DNA of 47,140 nucleotides from the NCBI GenBank assembly GCA_030149965.1, contig JASLHB010000028.1, positions 1 through 47,140 on the forward strand, read 5' to 3'. Numbering within the stretch: the first letter of the stretch is position 1; the number at the start of each line of letters is the position of its first letter. Positions 41,826-47,140 of the stretch are shown piece by piece. Source of the DNA: Wohlfahrtiimonas sp. (GTDB taxonomy: Bacteria > Pseudomonadota > Gammaproteobacteria > Cardiobacteriales > Wohlfahrtiimonadaceae). The translations under genes and the position numbers were made by a program. Below the pieces are notes generated by a model. It was not told the origin of the DNA. It saw nothing but the letters and a program-made list of their open reading frames with translations, and did not search any database.

Positions 41826-43184
41826 ATGAGAACGTTTCAAAAATCCTTGATGGCAGCAGCCTTTTTATCATTGTTATCTTTTGCGAATAGTGAAAGTATG
41901 GCTTTGACAATTGAACAACCAAAAGTTGTGATGCCTAATTTGGATGTTACAGAAGAAGTCATCACTGAAAACTTACCAGTGAAACAATTATTGTTATTCG
42001 TCAATGTATTTGAGCAATTGCGTGCCAATTATGTTGAAGAAGTCACAGAAGAAACTTTAGTGAATAATGCAATTAAAGGTATGTTAAGTGGTTTGGATCC
42101 TCATTCTGAATTTTATGATTCTGAATCGTATAAAAAGGTTCAAGAATTTACAGCAGGATCATTCGCTGGCTTGGGTGTTGAAGTGATTGGCGAAGATGGT
42201 TTGATTCGTATCATAGCGCCAATGGATGGTTCTCCTGCTAAGAAAGCTGGCATTAAAGCAGGTGATTTAATTATTAAGATCGATTCAATCGCAGTTCAAT
42301 CCATTGATGTAAACAAAGCAGTGGATATGTTGAAGGGCGAACCGGGTACGGAAGTTACATTGACGATCATTCGTGAAAGTGAGCGTTCACCTTTAACGAT
42401 TCCTGTTGTGCGTGATGTGATTAAGACAGAAAGCATCAAAGGTGAATTGATTGATAATGAATTTGGTTATGTTCGTTTGAGTCAATTCCAAGAACGTTCA
42501 GCGGAAGAGATGAAAGCGGCGATTGATGATTTGAATAAACAAGCGGCTGCTAAGAAATCGACAGTGAAAGGTTTGATTTTAGATTTACGAAATAATCCCG
42601 GCGGCGTTTTAGATCAAGCAGCAGAAATTGCAGATTTATTCCTAGAATCAGGCTTGATCGTTTATACGCAAGGTCGTGAACCAGCTTCTCGAATTGATTT
42701 TGTGGCAAACCCAGGCGATATTTTAGCTGGCGCACCTTTGGTTGTGTTGATCAATGGCGGCTCTGCTTCTGCTTCTGAGATTGTTGCTGGAGCGATTCAG
42801 GATCAACGTCGTGGCGTGATCGCTGGTGAAAAAAGTTTTGGTAAAGGTTCTGTGCAATCAGTTGTGAATTTGGCAGATGGTCAAGGCATGAAATATACAA
42901 CTGGATTATATTACACGCCAGAAGGACGTTCTATTCAAGGCGAAGGTATTGTGCCAAATATTGAATTATTATCTTTGAATGTGGATTCTGAACGCAACTC
43001 TAACTTTATTCGTGAAGAAAATTTAGCAAAACGCTTGAATAAAGGTGCAGATAAAGAACAAAGCATTACAACATTCTCACAATCTGAAAAGGCGCGCGGT
43101 TTGGCTGTTTCGGATAATCAATTGCATGAAGCATTGAATTTGCTCAAAAGTTTGATTTTTGTGAAAGATAATCCGCTTCAATAA
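41826..43184 (+). CDS. C-terminal processing peptidase (S41, CtpA type)
   Basis: The 452-residue protein has a signal peptide (about 1-26), an N-terminal helical segment, a PDZ domain (about residues 108-200, with GLGVEVIGEDGLIRIIAPMDGSPA), and an S41 protease domain. The catalytic Ser315 lies in GGSASASE and the general base Lys340 in EKSFGKG, with the expected spacing of 25. It trims peptidoglycan hydrolases or other envelope proteins in the periplasm. In many gammaproteobacteria envC sits between gpmI and this gene; here the two are adjacent and envC is missing. Confidence 0.95.
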   Translation: MRTFQKSLMAAAFLSLLSFANSESMALTIEQPKVVMPNLDVTEEVITENLPVKQLLLFVNVFEQLRANYVEEVTEETLVNNAIKGMLSGLDPHSEFYDSESYKKVQEFTAGSFAGLGVEVIGEDGLIRIIAPMDGSPAKKAGIKAGDLIIKIDSIAVQSIDVNKAVDMLKGEPGTEVTLTIIRESERSPLTIPVVRDVIKTESIKGELIDNEFGYVRLSQFQERSAEEMKAAIDDLNKQAAAKKSTVKGLILDLRNNPGGVLDQAAEIADLFLESGLIVYTQGREPASRIDFVANPGDILAGAPLVVLINGGSASASEIVAGAIQDQRRGVIAGEKSFGKGSVQSVVNLADGQGMKYTTGLYYTPEGRSIQGEGIVPNIELLSLNVDSERNSNFIREENLAKRLNKGADKEQSITTFSQSEKARGLAVSDNQLHEALNLLKSLIFVKDNPLQ

Positions 43185-43221
43185 GCTTGAATGATTGAGA
43201 ACAATTGATGGTTATTTCAAT

Positions 43222-43250
43222 AAAGACTGCTTTGGCGGTCTTTATTTTTA
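43222..43250 (+). terminator. Terminator after the CtpA gene
   Basis: AAAGACTGC-tttg-GCGGTCTTT with a T-rich tail gives a 9-bp stem including one G-T pair. Confidence 0.85.
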
Positions 43251-43266
43251 TTAAGGGATTATATTG

Positions 43267-43389
43267 ATGTCATTCATTCTTGAAATCATTAAAGATATTT
43301 GTATAGAAGTATTATTTGGTGTTTCACCATCATGGAGATGGTTTTTCGCGATTATGGCGATCGCTGTGATTGTCTATATTATGTGGTAA
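43267..43389 (+). CDS. Small membrane peptide, 40 aa
   Basis: The 41-codon frame has a ribosome site (AAGGGA, 8 bases before the ATG). The product begins MSFILEIIKDICIEVLFGVS and ends in a predicted membrane helix (RWFFAIMAIAVIVYIMW, about residues 24-40), with an amphipathic N-terminal half. The family is not recognised. It lies after the CtpA terminator and before uvrA, so it must be expressed from its own promoter. Confidence 0.5.
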   Translation: MSFILEIIKDICIEVLFGVSPSWRWFFAIMAIAVIVYIMW

Positions 43390-43477
43390 CTAATTTAAGC
43401 TTTATAAAGTATGATAGATGGTTTAGTAAAACTCATTGATTGCTAGCTGAGCTATTGATGGCTATTTGAGAGTAAAC

Positions 43478-46297
43478 ATGGAAAATATCACGATTCAAGG
43501 GGCGCGCACCCACAATTTAAAAAACATTAACTTAACTTTGCCACGCAATAAACTGATTGTCATTACTGGCTTATCAGGTTCTGGTAAATCTTCGTTAGCA
43601 TTTGATACTTTATATGCCGAAGGGCAAAGACGTTATGTGGAATCGTTATCTGCTTATGCGCGTCAATTCTTGTCGATGATGGATAAGCCCGATGTGGATC
43701 ACATTGAAGGTTTGTCGCCAGCTATTTCTATTGAACAAAAATCAACTTCGCACAATCCACGATCAACTGTTGGCACTGTGACAGAAATTTATGATTATCT
43801 TCGTTTGTTATTCGCAAGAATTGGTGTGCCACATTGCCCAACGCACCATTTAGCTTTGCATGCACAAACTGTGAGCCAAATGGTGGATCAAATTTTGAAC
43901 CTGGCGGAAGATTCTCGCATTATGTTGCTTGCGCCGATTGTGCGTGATCGTAAAGGCGAACATTTAAAACTGATTGAAAGCTTAAAATCACAAGGTTATT
44001 TGCGTTTACGAATCGATGGCGAAGTGCATGAAATCGATGAATTGCCAGAAATTAATCCTAAGCAAAAGCATTCCATTGAAGTTGTGATCGATCGTTTTAA
44101 AGTCCGTTCTGATATTGCACAGCGTTTGGCGGAATCCATCGAAACAGCCTTAACATTATCGAATGGCTTGGTTTATGCAATGGATATGAATGACAATAAT
44201 ATCATGCTGCAATTCTCAGCCAATTATGCTTGTCCAGAATGTGGATTCTCATTACCAGAATTAGAACCGAGATTATTCTCCTTCAATAATCCAACAGGCG
44301 CTTGTTCAAAATGTGATGGATTGGGCGTTAGTCAATATTTTGATCCAAGCAAAGTGATCACAAGTGATGAATTATCTTTAGCAACGGGCGCGGTTCGTGG
44401 CTGGGATAAACGTGCTTTCTATTATTATTCAATGATTCTGTCATTGGCGAAACATTATAAATTTGATCCTGAATTGCCATTCAATGAATTACCGCAAAAA
44501 GTACAAGATATTGTGCTCAATGGCAGCGGCGAAGAAGAAATTGATTTCGAATATTTTGGTTCAAATGGCAAAGTCGTACAAAGAACGCATGCATTTGAAG
44601 GCATTTTACCGAATTTGGATCGCCGTTATCGCGAAACAGATTCTCAGAGCATGCGCGAAGAATTATCTAAATATTTAACATCTTGCGCTTGTACAGAATG
44701 TGGCGGTGCACGATTGAATGAATCATCGCGCAATGTATTGATTCATGATCACGCAATTAATAATGTTACAGCAATGTCCATTGATGATGCTTTGAATTGG
44801 GCTTCTACATTGACATTAACAGGCGCAAGAGCTGAAATTGCCGATAAGATTCTGAAAGAAATTAATGAACGATTAGGTTTCTTGGTGAATGTTGGCTTAG
44901 ATTATTTGAATTTATCTCGTTCAGCAGAAACATTATCAGGCGGTGAAGCTCAGCGCATTCGATTGGCTTCTCAAATTGGTGCAGGTTTAGTCGGCGTGAT
45001 GTATGTGCTCGATGAACCATCGATTGGTTTGCATCAGCGTGATAATGAAAGATTGCTTGGTACTTTGATTCATTTAAAGAACCTTGGCAATACTGTGATT
45101 GTGGTTGAGCATGATGAAGATGCCATTCGCGCGGCTGATTATATTGTGGATATTGGTCCGGGCGCTGGTGTTCATGGCGGTGAAATTGTCGCGGAAGGTT
45201 CAGCTGAAGATATTATGAATAATCCAAATTCATTGACTGGGCAATATTTATCAAGAGAAAAGCAGATTGCTGTGCCAAAAGTGCGCGCAACGAATGATCC
45301 TGATCGTCAATTAACGATTCAAGGCGCAACAGGACATAATCTGAAAAATGTCACTGTGAATATTCCAGTCGGATTATTAACTTGCGTAACGGGCGTTTCT
45401 GGTTCAGGTAAATCAACATTGGTGAATGATACTTTGTATCCATTCATTGCCAATAAATTGAATAAAGCGAGCAATGAAGTTGCGCCCGTTGAAAATATTC
45501 AAGGTTTAGAGCACATTGATAAAGTCATTAACATTGATCAAAGTCCAATTGGCAGAACGCCAAGATCGAATCCAGCAACTTATACAGGATTATTCACGCC
45601 GATTCGTGAGTTATTTGCTGGTACAGCGGAATCTCGTGCGCGAGGATATACAGCAGGAAGATTCAGCTTTAACGTGAAAGGCGGACGATGTGAAGCTTGC
45701 CAAGGCGATGGTTTGATTAAAGTAGAAATGCATTTCTTGCCGGATGTTTATGTATTGTGCGATGTTTGTAAAGGTAAGCGCTATAACCGTGAAACTTTGG
45801 ATATTCAGTACAAAGGTAAAAACATTAGCGAAGTGCTAGAAATGACAGTGGAAGATGCTTGTGAATTCTTCTCAGTAATTCCTGTGATTCATCGTCGATT
45901 GGCGACATTGATCGAAGTTGGCTTGAGTTATATTACGCTTGGACAAAATGCCACAACATTATCGGGCGGTGAAGCGCAGCGCGTAAAATTATCTCGTGAA
46001 TTATCTAAGCGCGATACAGGCAAAACTTTATATATATTAGATGAGCCAACAACTGGCTTGCACTTCCATGATATTGCGCAGTTATTGACGGTGATTAATA
46101 CATTGCGTGATCAAGGAAATACGATCGTAATCATTGAGCATAATCTTGATGTGATAAAAACAGCTGACTGGATTGTTGATTTAGGTCCAGAAGGCGGTTA
46201 TAAAGGAGGTATGATTATTGGCGAAGGTACACCAGAACAAGTTGCCGATAATCCAAAAAGTGCAACCGGACATTTTTTGAAAGAGTTTTTGAAATAA
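43478..46297 (+). CDS. uvrA: Excinuclease ABC subunit A
   Basis: UvrA recognises bulky DNA damage and loads UvrB. From ATG 43478 the protein is 939 residues (E. coli 940); an upstream TTG at 43466 would add four residues and was not used. It has Walker A GLSGSGKSSLAFDTLYAEGQ, signature LSGGEAQRI, a second Walker A GVSGSGKSTLVNDTL and second signature LSGGEAQRVKL. The zinc modules are CPECG...CSKCDG and CEACQG...CDVCKG. No LexA-box-like sequence was noticed upstream. Confidence 0.98.
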   Translation: MENITIQGARTHNLKNINLTLPRNKLIVITGLSGSGKSSLAFDTLYAEGQRRYVESLSAYARQFLSMMDKPDVDHIEGLSPAISIEQKSTSHNPRSTVGTVTEIYDYLRLLFARIGVPHCPTHHLALHAQTVSQMVDQILNLAEDSRIMLLAPIVRDRKGEHLKLIESLKSQGYLRLRIDGEVHEIDELPEINPKQKHSIEVVIDRFKVRSDIAQRLAESIETALTLSNGLVYAMDMNDNNIMLQFSANYACPECGFSLPELEPRLFSFNNPTGACSKCDGLGVSQYFDPSKVITSDELSLATGAVRGWDKRAFYYYSMILSLAKHYKFDPELPFNELPQKVQDIVLNGSGEEEIDFEYFGSNGKVVQRTHAFEGILPNLDRRYRETDSQSMREELSKYLTSCACTECGGARLNESSRNVLIHDHAINNVTAMSIDDALNWASTLTLTGARAEIADKILKEINERLGFLVNVGLDYLNLSRSAETLSGGEAQRIRLASQIGAGLVGVMYVLDEPSIGLHQRDNERLLGTLIHLKNLGNTVIVVEHDEDAIRAADYIVDIGPGAGVHGGEIVAEGSAEDIMNNPNSLTGQYLSREKQIAVPKVRATNDPDRQLTIQGATGHNLKNVTVNIPVGLLTCVTGVSGSGKSTLVNDTLYPFIANKLNKASNEVAPVENIQGLEHIDKVINIDQSPIGRTPRSNPATYTGLFTPIRELFAGTAESRARGYTAGRFSFNVKGGRCEACQGDGLIKVEMHFLPDVYVLCDVCKGKRYNRETLDIQYKGKNISEVLEMTVEDACEFFSVIPVIHRRLATLIEVGLSYITLGQNATTLSGGEAQRVKLSRELSKRDTGKTLYILDEPTTGLHFHDIAQLLTVINTLRDQGNTIVIIEHNLDVIKTADWIVDLGPEGGYKGGMIIGEGTPEQVADNPKSATGHFLKEFLK

Positions 46298-46334
46298 CTT
46301 TTACCACTGATGAAATGGATAAAGAAGAGAGAAT

Positions 46335-46775
46335 ATGAAAAGATTGCCGATTACTAAACCAGCCATTAAAACAAAATATAGCGATTTAGTTGGACAGATT
46401 GAAATTGATTGGGAAGGAAGAATTGCAAGCCTAGCGGCGCTTTGTAGTGAGCACAAAATTGATATGGATAAATATTATCTGATTGGTTTTGGCTTTGTGA
46501 GTTTTGAGCCTGAATATGTGACTTGTAAGGTTGTCTTAATTGATGGCACAAAATACGGTAAAACGTTTAAGGAAATTGAAGAGAATGTCGCACAGCAACA
46601 TTCTGTAGATGCAGTACAAAAAATCCTACGCATTAACTATGCAGAGCTAGAGAAATATATTAAACATATTAATGCTCTTGTGTTTACTGATGTCGGTGCA
46701 ATGATCGGTGAAGTAAATATTTCTGAAAATTTAGAAGATCATAAATTTGGTGATGATCTTCCTCAGTATAGTTAA
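46335..46775 (+). CDS. Unknown protein, 146 aa
   Basis: The gene has a purine-rich ribosome site (AGAAGAGAG) before its ATG. The product is soluble, with a basic N-terminus (MKRLPITKPAIKTKYSDLV), an IGFGFVSFEPEYVTCKVVLIDG beta-like stretch, a helical middle and an acidic C-terminus. No signal peptide or membrane segment is present, and I do not recognise the family. It lies between uvrA and the aminotransferase gene, 15 bases before the latter's chosen ATG, so they may be cotranscribed. Confidence 0.65.
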   Translation: MKRLPITKPAIKTKYSDLVGQIEIDWEGRIASLAALCSEHKIDMDKYYLIGFGFVSFEPEYVTCKVVLIDGTKYGKTFKEIEENVAQQHSVDAVQKILRINYAELEKYIKHINALVFTDVGAMIGEVNISENLEDHKFGDDLPQYS

Positions 46776-46790
46776 GGAAGGATGGCTAAA

Positions 46791-47140
46791 ATGTCTAATA
46801 CAGTCGATATTGATTGGGAAAATTTAGGTTTCAGTTATATTCAAACGCCATATCGTTTTTTAGCTAAACACATCAATGGTGAATGGCAGAAAGGAGAATT
46901 AACAGAAGATCCGAATCTTCATATTCATGAAGGTTCTACAGCTCTTCATTATGGTCAACAATGTTTTGAAGGCATGAAGGCTTATCGTGCAAAAGATGGC
47001 AGTGTTCATTTGTTTCGTCCATACGAAAATGCACGCAGGATGAAAGATAGTGCGCGTAGTATGCGTATGCCAGAAAATCCATAACAGATGTTAGGTGAGG
47101 CAATTAAAGAACTTGTGCGTGCAAATGACTCTTATGTACC
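46791..47140 (+). pseudogene. ilvE: Branched-chain aminotransferase (IlvE, type II), N-terminal part with an in-frame stop
   Basis: The ATG at 46791 is nine bases after AAGGAAGG; a second ATG at 46782 is too close to it. The product matches class IV aminotransferases of the large BCAT type: GEWQKGELTEDPNLHIHEGS, LHYGQQCFEGMKAYRAKDGS and LFRPYENARRMKDSARSMRMP. A TAA at 47082-47084 stops it after 97 residues. The same frame then continues QMLGEAIKELVRANDSYVP, exactly what should follow MPENP in this family, so a single G-to-T change (GAA to TAA) is the simplest explanation. The gene runs off the window. It could be a real pseudogene or a sequence error. Confidence 0.8.

Noticed and set aside
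43390..43477. LexA box upstream of uvrA
   Set aside because: No sequence close to CTG-N10-CAG with the usual AT core was found in the gap.

Overview
This window looks like chromosomal DNA from an AT-rich gammaproteobacterium. The marker set is gammaproteobacterial: slyX, ygiB-ygiC, yicC, cmoM, an NlpE-type lipoprotein, gpmI, lplA and a selenocysteine formate dehydrogenase. A relative of the Cardiobacteriales (Wohlfahrtiimonas/Ignatzschineria type) would fit, but that placement is a guess. There is no rRNA, CRISPR array, prophage or insertion sequence. There is one tRNA gene, tRNA-Arg(CCG).

Layout. 0-6 kb: the 3' end of a flavin amine oxidase followed by a small cytochrome c; purD with an aspartate dehydrogenase-like gene; then a short-form CstA transporter facing away from an L-cysteine desulfidase (CyuA family), with a 21-bp dyad between them. 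6-8 kb: an accessory cassette in which an FRG-domain protein is flanked by two tiny pilin-helix proteins too short for routine gene finding. 8-11.5 kb: smc. 11.5-13.2 kb: four small unknown genes, two of them tandem paralogues, next to the tRNA. 13.2-17.6 kb: a metallo-beta-lactamase-fold hydrolase, yicC, folE, mutY and cmoM. 17.7-22.4 kb: an NlpE-like lipoprotein, a MoxR/DUF58/transglutaminase set and slyX.

22.7-36.1 kb is the most coherent part. It holds a complete Tat-exported formate dehydrogenase (selenoprotein FdnG/FdoG type, iron-sulfur subunit, cytochrome b subunit) with fdhE, and a DcuC-type C4-dicarboxylate carrier with an FNR-like site. These point to anaerobic respiration with formate. 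On the other strand, ending convergently with dcuC, is a five-gene metal uptake operon: Tat-type binding protein, FecCD-type permease, ATPase, SAM methyltransferase and TonB-dependent receptor. Its promoter carries a 24-bp dyad of the form CGTTATGT-N8-ACATAACG, which closely resembles a ModE operator. My inference is that this is a molybdate/tungstate (or Mo-chelate) uptake system, possibly with a dedicated methyltransferase, rather than an iron system. It would supply the metal needed by the neighbouring formate dehydrogenase.

36-39 kb: ygiC, ygiB, a DsrE-family protein and an FrnE-like DsbA protein, probably one transcript. 39-47 kb: lplA, gpmI, a CtpA protease, a 40-residue membrane peptide, uvrA, an unknown protein, and an ilvE-type aminotransferase gene interrupted by an in-frame TAA just before the window ends.

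Domain calls rest on recognised motifs and remembered family sequences. No database search was possible.
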